From Candidatus Gastranaerophilales bacterium (lineage in GTDB: Bacteria; Cyanobacteriota; Vampirovibrionia; Gastranaerophilales; Gastranaerophilaceae): a stretch of 22,831 nucleotides of DNA. Shown one piece after another: positions 7,312 to 14,189 of this stretch; positions within the stretch are counted from its first letter, which is position 1, and each line of letters starts with the position of its first letter. The stretch lies in assembly GCA_900766355.1 (NCBI GenBank), contig CAAFVD010000051.1, positions 1 through 22,831 of the forward strand. The letters are read 5' to 3'. Under the pieces are notes generated by a model. It was not told where the DNA came from, did not search any database, and worked only from the letters and a program-made list of their open reading frames with translations. The position numbers and the translations under genes were made by a program.

Positions 7312-8307
7312 ATGATATTAATTACAGGTGGGGCTGGATACATCGGCAGTCATTGTGTTTTGGCACTTTTGAATAGAGGGCTTGATGTAGTTATTTTTGA
7401 TAGCTTAGAAACAGGTCATATCGAAACAGTAACGACTTTAAAAAATGTTGATTCTGCTGGAAAAGTTGTTGATTTTATAAAAGGAGATTTGAAGAATCTA
7501 GATGATATAGAATCAGTTTTTGAAAAATATGATATAGAGGCAGTTATTCATTTTGCGGCATTATCACTTGTTGGGGAATCGGTTAAAGAACCTCAAAAAT
7601 ATTATTATAACAATGTTTATGGAACATTGAATTTGTTGAATGCAATGCTATCTCATAATGTTAAAAAGATAGTATTTTCATCAACTGCTGCAACTTATGG
7701 CGAACCTGAATATACTCCTATAGATGAAAACCACCCGCAAAATCCTATTAATCCATACGGTAATACAAAACTTATGGTTGAAAAGATTATGGACGATTAT
7801 TCAAAAGCTTATGATTTGAAAAGTGTACGACTTAGATATTTCAATGTCGCAGGAGCAGATTCTCAAGCCAGAGTTGGAGAATGGCATGAACCAGAAACGC
7901 ATTTGATTCCGAATATTTTAAAATCTACTCTAGGGTCAGGCAAGACATTTGAACTTTATGGAGAGGATTATCCGACAAAAGATGGGACTTGTGTAAGGGA
8001 TTATATAAATGTAGAGGACTTAGCACAAGCACATATTTTAGCACTTGAATATTTGAACAATGGCGGAGATACAAACTATTTTAACTTAGGTACAAAGCAA
8101 GGTGATACAGTAAAAGAGGTTTTTACGGCTTGTGAAAAAGTAACAGAACAAAAGATTCCTGTTAATATGATGCCACGTAGAGCTGGTGATCCTGCATCTC
8201 TTGTAGCAGATAATACTAAAGCTAAAACAGTATTAGGATGGATACCAAAGAATTCATTAGAAGATAGTATCAAAACTGCCTATTCTTGGGTGTTAAAAAA
8301 TAAATAA
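7312..8307 (+). CDS. galE: UDP-glucose 4-epimerase
   Basis: Interconverts UDP-glucose and UDP-galactose using tightly bound NAD, in the Leloir pathway and sugar-nucleotide supply. It is a 331-residue extended short-chain dehydrogenase. The NAD-binding GGAGYIGSH is at residues 6-14, the catalytic Ser is within FSSTAATYG (122-130), and the catalytic YGNTK Tyr-x-x-x-Lys is Y149/K153. RYFNVAGAD and VRDYINVEDLA are GalE signatures, as is the C-terminal RRAGDPASLVADNTKA. The length is normal. AGAGG lies 5-6 nt before the ATG, and the 11-bp gap to the upstream glycosyltransferase implies cotranscription. It converges with the TPR gene across 42 bp in which I see no clear terminator hairpin. Confidence 0.96.
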   Translation: MILITGGAGYIGSHCVLALLNRGLDVVIFDSLETGHIETVTTLKNVDSAGKVVDFIKGDLKNLDDIESVFEKYDIEAVIHFAALSLVGESVKEPQKYYYNNVYGTLNLLNAMLSHNVKKIVFSSTAATYGEPEYTPIDENHPQNPINPYGNTKLMVEKIMDDYSKAYDLKSVRLRYFNVAGADSQARVGEWHEPETHLIPNILKSTLGSGKTFELYGEDYPTKDGTCVRDYINVEDLAQAHILALEYLNNGGDTNYFNLGTKQGDTVKEVFTACEKVTEQKIPVNMMPRRAGDPASLVADNTKAKTVLGWIPKNSLEDSIKTAYSWVLKNK

Positions 8308-8349
8308 CACATATTTAGTATTATTTATTTCTTTAGATATTTATATTTT

Positions 8350-9999
8350 TTATTCAAATAAGTCGTGTAATCTGGATTTGATATCTTCATTGTCTAATTC
8401 ATGGGTTAGTTGATTCAAATCAAGTGCCATTTGATAATATTCTGCGGCAGAAGTTTTTTCTTCTAAAACCTGATAAGCACGTCCTGTGTTAAAATATGCA
8501 AGAGTATAATTAGGGTTAAGTTCAATTGCACGTTTAAAATGAGTTAAGGATTCGTAAGCATCACCAATACCGTCAAGATAAACAACACCTAAATTATTAT
8601 GTGCGATTTCAAAATCAGGGTTTAAGTCGACAGCTTTATGTAGAGAAACTAAGGCTTCTTCTATGTAATCTTTTTCCCATAAAGCTAATCCAGCTTTAGC
8701 ATAAGCAATAAAATTATCAGGATTCATTGTAATTCCGTCACAATAGGTCTTAATAGCTTTATCCAAATTGCCTTGTGCCATGAATAAATCGCCTAAAGAT
8801 AACAATAAATCATAATTATTAGAATCAAGTACAAGACCAGCTTGAAAGGTTGCTTCAGCTGCCTCAAAATTTCCTTTAACTTCGCCATATAATGCCCCAA
8901 GAGCATGACATACAATAGATGTCCAGCTAGCATCAGGGTTTAGTTTTATTGCTGTTTGGTAATATTCAATTGCATCATCAAACAATTCTGCTCTAACAAG
9001 TGCGTATGCTAATGAATTGTTATAATAAGGATTGTTAGGTTCTTCACCCAATGCTAATTTGAATGCAGATACAGAATTGATTTTATCTCCTCTGCGAAGA
9101 TATAAATGTCCTAATTCATAATATATTTTGCCGTTATCAATACCAAATTCTAACAATCTGTTATAGTAATCAATAATAGTATCAATTTCTTCAGGGAAAT
9201 ATGTTTGCATAATTGTTGCAAGCTTAAGTAAAATTTCTCTGTTTTCAGGTGAAGTTTTTAAAGCATTTTTGTAATATTCAAGACTGGACACAACGTCATT
9301 ACATTCAAGAGATAAATCTCCAAGTTTTTTATAGAAAATATCTCCATGTTGAGTTTTTTCCATGCCAAGAGCATACGTGTTAAATGCCGTTGGAAACATT
9401 CTTATTTTTTCTAGAGTTGCACCAATAGTTTTGAATGAAGCAACAGAAAAATTGTCGGCAATGGATTCGTACATCATTTTTAAAGATGGATAATCTCCCA
9501 TGAATAAAATGCTCCCAGTTAAAAAATAGTATAAATACTTCATCATTCCACTAAAAGATTTACCCTCATGCTCCATTTGTTTTTGAATAAGCTGGGATAA
9601 AAATAATCGTGGTCTTGCAGTATTTGTTGAATGTTTGTTTATTGCAATTTTGAATTGTTCTTCAGCATTTTTATAATCGTTAGCAATAGAATAGAAATAA
9701 CCTGTGTAAATATGGGCATTTATATTATCAGGCTCTAATGTAATTGCGGTTTTGCATTGTTCAATAGCACTCTCTACGGAGATTTGTCCTTTTTCCCACA
9801 TTAAACTTGCAAGACGATAGTATGCCTCTGCTAGTTTAGGATTGAATTTTATTGCATCAACATAATATAGAATTGCTCTATCAATATCTTCAATCTGTTG
9901 TTTGATTAAATATTTTTGATGTGCAAGTCTTGCATTTTCTAAAGCTTTTTCAGCTTCTTCTTCACGTTCAACTGAGGGTATTGTAAGTTCTTCCGACAT
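8350..9999 (-). CDS. Tetratricopeptide-repeat protein
   Basis: A 549-residue protein built almost entirely of TPR units, about a dozen at 34-residue spacing. They include AILYYVDAIKFNPKLAEAYY, AIEYYQTAIKLNPDASW and SLTHFKRAIELNPNYTLAYF. The unit around residues 140-200 is interrupted by a hydrophobic stretch (MMKYLYYFLTGSILFMGDY) too irregular to call a membrane segment. There is no signal peptide and no catalytic domain such as the O-GlcNAc transferase module. GGAG lies 6 nt before the ATG. TPR proteins are protein-protein scaffolds, so no specific function can be assigned. It is monocistronic, separated by 177 bp from the orphan operon upstream. Confidence 0.9.
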   Translation of the reverse strand: MSEELTIPSVEREEEAEKALENARLAHQKYLIKQQIEDIDRAILYYVDAIKFNPKLAEAYYRLASLMWEKGQISVESAIEQCKTAITLEPDNINAHIYTGYFYSIANDYKNAEEQFKIAINKHSTNTARPRLFLSQLIQKQMEHEGKSFSGMMKYLYYFLTGSILFMGDYPSLKMMYESIADNFSVASFKTIGATLEKIRMFPTAFNTYALGMEKTQHGDIFYKKLGDLSLECNDVVSSLEYYKNALKTSPENREILLKLATIMQTYFPEEIDTIIDYYNRLLEFGIDNGKIYYELGHLYLRRGDKINSVSAFKLALGEEPNNPYYNNSLAYALVRAELFDDAIEYYQTAIKLNPDASWTSIVCHALGALYGEVKGNFEAAEATFQAGLVLDSNNYDLLLSLGDLFMAQGNLDKAIKTYCDGITMNPDNFIAYAKAGLALWEKDYIEEALVSLHKAVDLNPDFEIAHNNLGVVYLDGIGDAYESLTHFKRAIELNPNYTLAYFNTGRAYQVLEEKTSAAEYYQMALDLNQLTHELDNEDIKSRLHDLFE

Positions 10000-10109
10000 T
10001 ATTTCTCCATAGCATTGTCTGATGTAGCATGATAGACGGACTTAAATTTTGAATCTTTAATAGAAAAATTTTAATATCAACCGTATAGTTTAGAAACAGG
10101 GATAATTCT

Positions 10110-10130
10110 GCTGAAACTCTGATTCTCAGC
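10110..10130. other. Hairpin in the 177-bp gap between the orphan operon and the TPR gene
   Basis: On the minus strand GCTGAGA pairs with TTTCAGC (one G-T pair) around a 7-nt loop. There is no T-tract after it, so it is not a standard terminator; it may be part of the leader of the TPR transcript or a weak terminator for the operon. I see no gene in the rest of 10000-10176. Confidence 0.35.
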
Positions 10131-10176
10131 TAGTTTTGGGGCGTGTAATTTAATAGTGTCAAGGCTTGAACAGTTT

Positions 10177-10632
10177 TTATGCCAAATAACTCAAAATTGC
10201 TCCACCAATTTCTTCGTTTGGGTCAAAATATTGAGGAGTTTTAGGTGGATTAATTGAGTTTTGAATAAGCATGCATACTAAAGGTCCAAAAGCATCAGGA
10301 ACTTGTGTTTTTCTATAAATTCCTGCTAAATATGTTTGTACATTGGGTGATTTCGTTTGGTTAAATCGAGAAAATGTTGGATACATTTTATCAACACCTT
10401 TTACACCACTATCTATCATTTGGTCAACAATATACAATGTTTCTGTAATTTCTTTTTCATCGTTTGATTTTTTTAAAATATTTTCTAATTGAGGTAAAGC
10501 TTTTTCTCGTTGTTTTACATAGAAGTCTACCTTTCTTTTATCGACTATTGAATAATTTCGATTTTCGTTTGGTAGTTGAATCGGTTGATATGCTGTTTGT
10601 TTGAATGTTTGAAAAGTTGTTGAATAATTCAT
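10177..10632 (-). CDS. Orphan helical protein, last gene of the three-gene operon
   Basis: A 151-residue soluble protein of unknown family. The first 30 residues are Gln/Asn/Thr-rich and probably unstructured (FQTFKQTAYQPIQLPNENRN). The rest is predicted helical, with helix-turn-helix spacing reminiscent of HEAT-like repeats (ALPQLENILKK, ITETLYIVDQMIDSG, VQTYLAGIYRK, FGPLVCMLIQNSI). There are no membrane segments and no catalytic signature. A GGTGA ribosome site lies 4 nt before the ATG. It starts 24 bp after the stop of the 502-residue membrane protein, on the same strand, so it is almost certainly cotranscribed and probably works with it. Confidence 0.75.
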   Translation of the reverse strand: MNYSTTFQTFKQTAYQPIQLPNENRNYSIVDKRKVDFYVKQREKALPQLENILKKSNDEKEITETLYIVDQMIDSGVKGVDKMYPTFSRFNQTKSPNVQTYLAGIYRKTQVPDAFGPLVCMLIQNSINPPKTPQYFDPNEEIGGAILSYLA

Positions 10633-10656
10633 GTTTCACCGTTTGTTATAAATATG

Positions 10657-12165
10657 TTATGAATAAACATAAGGAGCGCCATTTTTTATTTCATTAAGTA
10701 TGCTATCTGCAACAATTTTTAAATCTTCGTTAGGTTTGCCATTTGCTTTTTGTTTATAAAATTCGTCACAAAGAGGTTGTATAGATGCTTCTTTTTTAGA
10801 TTTAAAATTCCTTAGCTCTGTAGAAACAAGACGTTTTTGGAGTCCTAGTTCTGTATCTGCGTTGTATTTTTTTACTTGTACATCTTTAATTGCTTCGCAA
10901 GATGTTTTACCGACATAAGCAGCCGCTGTAGCCCCTGTTATTCCAAAAAATAAACTTTTGAATTGTTTGTTTGATGAATCCATGAGCCAGTTATAGAAAA
11001 ATGCAGTATAATCATTTACGTGAGAATAAAATGTGTTTCTATCTTCTCCTGAACCTCCTAATGCACTGTTTGCTTTTTCTGTAGATTTTTTGATAGCAAA
11101 TAGAGTATCTGCAATAAAAGATTTTTTCTCATCATTATTATGCCAATGTAATTTTTCTGCGGTTTCTGAAACCTCTTGAGGTGTCGCATCTATAGAAACT
11201 AAAAGATTTTTTATATTATTACTATTTAACTCTTTTGCGGCTTTGTGTCCTTCTTCACCTAGTTTGTCAGGAGAATGTTCTTTCATTTGTTCAATGACAA
11301 GTCCAATAGCTTCTTTAACTTTTTCTCGTCCTTTTTTCATAGCATCTATACTGTTTCTAACATTTTTAATAGAAACATATCCTAAGCCGACTATTGTTCC
11401 TAAAGAGGCTACACCTAGAGCAAGATAGCCTAATCCTTTTACAAAGTTAGAAGGTTTTTTCTTAGGCTCTAAATCTTTTTCTTGTCCTTTAAAACTTATA
11501 TTACGTCTTTTGAAGGTTTCTACAGGTTCAGGTTTTTCTGTAAGAACTTTTGAAAACTCTTTAGCTTTTTCAGAAAGCATGTTTCTGTTGATTTGTAGTT
11601 TGCCTGCAAAAGATTGAGTTTCTACTGCAATAAGGTTTTCTTGAAGGTTTTTATGGATATCAGCTTCTTTTTTCTTAACCCAAACATCTCTAAATCCATC
11701 ACAAAAAGTTTTTGCCATAAAAGCCATTGATGCCAAACTTGCAACTCCTAATGTCGCTTTAATTGCTTTTTTACTTGGAGAGGCAACCATTCTATATATA
11801 GCTTGGTTAATTTCTTCATTTATACATACATTTCTTGTAAGTGAAGGAAGTTTTTGTGCTAAATCAACATTTATATTATCTTTTGCTGATTTTGCTAATA
11901 GTGCAGTTCCTCCAGCAATAGCACCCATAACTCCTGTTGTAGCAGCACATATTGGAAGAATTCCTTTTTCTTTTTTTGTTGATTTTTCATAAAGCTTGTT
12001 GGGAAGTTCAACAGAATCTCCAATTACCATTGAATTATATGAATCGTTCAATGGTACATTTGAGTTTACAAGAACCCCTTCTTTGACGAGATTTGATGTT
12101 TTGATTTGTGTTCGAGTTTGGTTTCTATGTATTCTTTGAGATTCCAAATCTTGGTTAATATTCAC
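10657..12165 (-). CDS. Orphan membrane protein with SFKG motif and a duplicated domain
   Basis: 502 residues, starting with GTG at 12165 (AAGGA 8 nt upstream) and overlapping the previous gene by 11 nt, which implies translational coupling. No known family is recognised. Small-residue hydrophobic stretches near 69-92, 136-152, 242-264 and 403-419 could be membrane helices; there is no signal peptide. Residues 223-227 read ISFKG. The protein contains a duplicated module: residues 151-186 (AKTFCDGFRDVWVKKKEAD...LQ) and 419-455 (GKTSCEAIKDVQVKKYNAD...LQ) share KTxC, a DV, VKK, an AD and LQ at matching spacing. Each copy follows a hydrophobic Ala/Gly-rich helix. Between them is a charged helical region (270-400). 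The function is unknown; it is likely a lineage-specific membrane protein. Confidence 0.8.
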   Translation of the reverse strand: MNINQDLESQRIHRNQTRTQIKTSNLVKEGVLVNSNVPLNDSYNSMVIGDSVELPNKLYEKSTKKEKGILPICAATTGVMGAIAGGTALLAKSAKDNINVDLAQKLPSLTRNVCINEEINQAIYRMVASPSKKAIKATLGVASLASMAFMAKTFCDGFRDVWVKKKEADIHKNLQENLIAVETQSFAGKLQINRNMLSEKAKEFSKVLTEKPEPVETFKRRNISFKGQEKDLEPKKKPSNFVKGLGYLALGVASLGTIVGLGYVSIKNVRNSIDAMKKGREKVKEAIGLVIEQMKEHSPDKLGEEGHKAAKELNSNNIKNLLVSIDATPQEVSETAEKLHWHNNDEKKSFIADTLFAIKKSTEKANSALGGSGEDRNTFYSHVNDYTAFFYNWLMDSSNKQFKSLFFGITGATAAAYVGKTSCEAIKDVQVKKYNADTELGLQKRLVSTELRNFKSKKEASIQPLCDEFYKQKANGKPNEDLKIVADSILNEIKNGAPYVYS

Positions 12166-12847
12166 GATTTAATTCCTTATATTTTGTTGGTCTGTTGGTT
12201 ATTTTTTCTAATAGTGTCTGTAATTTGTTTAGTTGTTTTTGATAATCTTCAATTCGTTCGTCCTCAGAGCTTTCGTTTTCGGCTCTAAAGATTTCAAATA
12301 TAGATATAATTTTCTTCTTAACTTTTTTAGCAAAATCAGAGAACTTCTTATCCATTGCTGCTTTAAGTTCCCCATATATTGCAGTAAGTTTATCTGTAAT
12401 ATCAGTTAATTTTTGAGCTAAGTTTGCTGTTGCTTGTAAGAAATTAACTGGTAAATCTTTCATGAATTTAACAACTGGCAATAGAATATTTTGAGCAACC
12501 ATTGCAAGAGGTCTAGTTAATGCTGATTGGCTCATGTTTTGGATAAAAGTTTGTAAGTTTTGAGCCATTTTTGTCATGTTGTTTTGGAATTGAGCCATTG
12601 CAATGATTTGATTTTGATAATCAGCTTCTCTTGCAAGTCTTGCGTTTTGGATTGATTTTAGAAAAGCTCCGATAGCAGCACATTCATTCCAACTCATTTC
12701 TCCAGGTTTTGCAGAAAAATCAGCCGTAACGACTTTGCTAGACCCCATACCGCCAGAACAAATAGGACACGCTCCAGGTGGTAACCCATGAGGGCATAAC
12801 CCCGAACGCACTCCTGATGCTTGAACTGCTGAAATCGCTAACGACAC
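12155..12847 (-). CDS. Orphan protein with N-terminal Cys/His zinc-type motif
   Basis: 230 residues from a GTG start at 12847, supported by AAGGA 5-6 nt upstream. Near the N-terminus LCPHGLPPGACPICSG places C18, H20, C27 and C30 as a compact CxH-x6-CxxC metal site, probably zinc. The rest is an almost purely helical, Met/Gln/Asn-rich region (MAQFQNNMTKMAQNLQTFIQNM) and a Lys/Glu-rich C-terminus suited to coiled-coil formation. A moderately hydrophobic segment (PLAMVAQNILLPVVKFM) is not clearly membrane-spanning. No family is recognised with certainty. It is the first gene of the orphan operon and overlaps the next gene by 11 nt, so the products are probably made in step. It lies divergent from the response-regulator gene. 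Confidence 0.78.
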   Translation of the reverse strand: MSLAISAVQASGVRSGLCPHGLPPGACPICSGGMGSSKVVTADFSAKPGEMSWNECAAIGAFLKSIQNARLAREADYQNQIIAMAQFQNNMTKMAQNLQTFIQNMSQSALTRPLAMVAQNILLPVVKFMKDLPVNFLQATANLAQKLTDITDKLTAIYGELKAAMDKKFSDFAKKVKKKIISIFEIFRAENESSEDERIEDYQKQLNKLQTLLEKITNRPTKYKELNREY

Positions 12848-12871
12848 TATATCCTTCTTTCATATCCTTCT

Positions 12872-12918
12872 ATGGTTATATTTAACCATTTACCAATATT
12901 TTGACTCGAAACATTGGT
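12872..12918. promoter_or_regulatory. Two adjacent inverted repeats in front of the orphan operon
   Basis: ATGGTTA-TATT-TAACCAT (12872-12889) is a perfect 7-bp inverted repeat ending 25 bp before the GTG start. Three bases away, ACCAAT (12892-12897) pairs with ATTGGT (12913-12918), with an inner TTT/AAA pairing. They could be operators or leader hairpins. No T-tract follows, so they are not simple terminators. Confidence 0.45.
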
Positions 12919-13174
12919 TAATTTTGAGTATTCCGACTTTTACGGCTGCGGCACAGTTGAAGATATTCACTTCATTTCCTCATGAAAATTTTATGCAAAG
13001 CATACATCATAGTCAATGAAATGCTTTACAATTGTCATAAATGAAGGAAATAGGAAAAACAAAATTTAAACTTATCAACCACAGTTTTGTTTCTGTCAAA
13101 GTCAAGTTTTATGAGAGTTTGCACGCAATTGGATTTGAAACTGTTAGTTATTATTAAATTTTTTGTAGAAAAAG

Positions 13175-13202
13175 TTTACCTATTCGGGTAATGTACTATA
13201 AT
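13175..13202 (+). promoter_or_regulatory. Promoter of the response-regulator gene
   Basis: TTTACC (13175-13180), a 16-bp spacer and a perfect TATAAT (13197-13202), 49 bp before the ATG. A T-rich upstream stretch may aid it. Confidence 0.55.
13177..13190. promoter_or_regulatory. Possible NarL-type operator overlapping the promoter
   Basis: TACCTATTCGGGTA is an inverted repeat (TACC/GGTA, extendable by one T/A pair) lying across the -35 and spacer. Its left half TACCTAT fits the NarL heptamer TACYYMT. The right half fits only five of seven positions, and there is no gap between halves. Suggestive only. Confidence 0.3.
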
Positions 13203-13251
13203 ATATGATTATAATTTAATTTACATGTCAAGTCGATAAGGAGAATTAATA

Positions 13252-13923
13252 ATGATAGGAACATGCGAAATTAAAGTTGTTATAATTGAAGATTTTAAAC
13301 TCACTCGTGTAGGTCTTAGATGTGCCCTTAACGAAAATGAAGATATAAATGTTGTTGGAGAAAATGAAAATGCTATGGGAGGGCTTAGAATTATAGAACA
13401 ATTAAAGCCTGATGTTGTATTGATGGATTTAGGGCTTCCTGGCATGAATGGTATAGAAGCTATAATGAAGCTTAGAGAAACAAACAAAACTACAAAAGTT
13501 ATTGCCTTGACATCACATGATAGAACAGAAGAAGTTATCGCAGTATTAAGTGCTGGTGCAAATGCGTATTGCCTTAAAGATATTGACCCTATAAAATTGG
13601 CTGATGTTATTAGAGATGTAGCCAATGGTGTATGTTGGTTAGATGCAGAAGTTGCAGAAAAAGTTTTGCGTTCTTTCCCTAAACAAGATAAACTTAGTTT
13701 GTTAAATTCAAAATCTAATCAAGATAATCAAGTTCCATTAACAGAACGTGAACATGAGGTCTTGCGTCATCTTGTTTCTGGCAAAAGTAATACAGAAATC
13801 GCAAAAGAACTTATTGTAAGTGTACATACTGCAAAAGCCCACGTATGTTCTATTTTACAAAAAATGTGTGTAAATGATAGGGTACAAGCTGCGGTAAAAG
13901 CAGTTAGAGAAGGTATAGTGTAA
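13252..13923 (+). CDS. NarL/LuxR-family response regulator
   Basis: A two-component output protein of 223 residues. The receiver domain (7-125) has the acidic pair E13/D14, phosphoacceptor D59 in VVLMDLGLPGMNG, T87 in IALTSHD and K109 in AYCLKD. The LuxR-type HTH (about 163-220) has PLTEREHEVLRHLVSGKSN and IAKELIVSVHTAKAHVCSIL. On phosphorylation it would dimerise and bind DNA. AAGGAG lies 8-9 nt before the ATG and a good promoter lies upstream. No histidine kinase is adjacent. It converges on yidD and the flagellar operon and diverges from the orphan operon, so the latter and its own promoter are natural targets; this is inference. Confidence 0.95.
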   Translation: MIGTCEIKVVIIEDFKLTRVGLRCALNENEDINVVGENENAMGGLRIIEQLKPDVVLMDLGLPGMNGIEAIMKLRETNKTTKVIALTSHDRTEEVIAVLSAGANAYCLKDIDPIKLADVIRDVANGVCWLDAEVAEKVLRSFPKQDKLSLLNSKSNQDNQVPLTEREHEVLRHLVSGKSNTEIAKELIVSVHTAKAHVCSILQKMCVNDRVQAAVKAVREGIV

Positions 13924-13929
13924 GCAGAC

Positions 13930-13971
13930 AATTAATTGCCGAGTCATAAATACATGACTTGGTAATTAATT
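13930..13971. terminator. Bidirectional terminator between the response regulator and yidD
   Basis: An 18-bp stem (AATTAATTGCCGAGTCAT with ATGACTTGGTAATTAATT, two G-T pairs) closes a 6-nt loop. It begins 7 bp after the regulator stop and ends 5 bp from the yidD stop. Outer A/T-rich arms replace a pure T-tract, so it can serve both converging units. Confidence 0.8.
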
Positions 13972-13976
13972 TAATT

Positions 13977-14186
13977 CTATGGAACAGGGTCGTATCCTCC
14001 TTCATTTAATGGGTGACAACGGCATATTCTTTTAATCCCAAGCCAACCCCCTTTTAATATTCCATATTTTATAATTGCTTGTTTCATGTATTCAGAACAA
14101 GTTGGATAAAACCGACATCTTGAAGGTGTTAAAGATGAGATTTTTTGATAAATCTTTATCAAAAATAATAAAAACTTTTTTAGCAT
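13977..14186 (-). CDS. yidD: Membrane protein insertion efficiency factor YidD
   Basis: A 69-residue protein with an N-terminal amphipathic/hydrophobic helix (KKFLLFLIKIYQK) and the YidD signature: CRFYPTCSEY, KYGILKGGW, then RCHPLNEGGYDPVP at the very C-terminus. YidD assists YidC-dependent insertion of inner-membrane proteins. It starts 3 bp after the flhA stop, with an A/G-rich AAGGGG inside the flhA end serving as ribosome site, so it is cotranslated with flhA. In most bacteria yidD lies in the rpmH-rnpA-yidD-yidC cluster; its place as the last gene of a flagellar operon is unusual. Confidence 0.96.
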   Translation of the reverse strand: MLKKFLLFLIKIYQKISSLTPSRCRFYPTCSEYMKQAIIKYGILKGGWLGIKRICRCHPLNEGGYDPVP

Positions 14187-14189
14187 TTA

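Larger units (their letters stand above)
12848..13251. other. 404-bp divergent control region between the orphan operon and the response regulator
   Basis: No convincing gene. Besides the elements listed separately it contains ATGC-AAA-GCAT (12993-13003), whose AAAGCAT half also pairs with ATGCTTT at 13021-13027. A 38-codon frame at 13041-13157 on the plus strand lacks a ribosome site. A TAAGGAGAA ribosome site sits just before the response-regulator ATG. The density of inverted repeats suggests protein binding sites or a structured leader. Confidence 0.5.

Noticed and set aside
10000..10020. Three-codon upstream frame (ATG GAG AAA TAA) overlapping the TPR start
   Set aside because: It coincides with the ribosome site and start codon; most simply a by-product of the GGAG site.
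13041..13157. 38-codon plus-strand frame in the divergent region
   Set aside because: No ribosome site, no recognisable family and overlapping regulatory repeats; not listed as a gene but mentioned as a finding.
13221..13625. 134-codon minus-strand frame opposite the response regulator
   Set aside because: Antisense to the receiver domain, which has all catalytic residues intact; no independent support.
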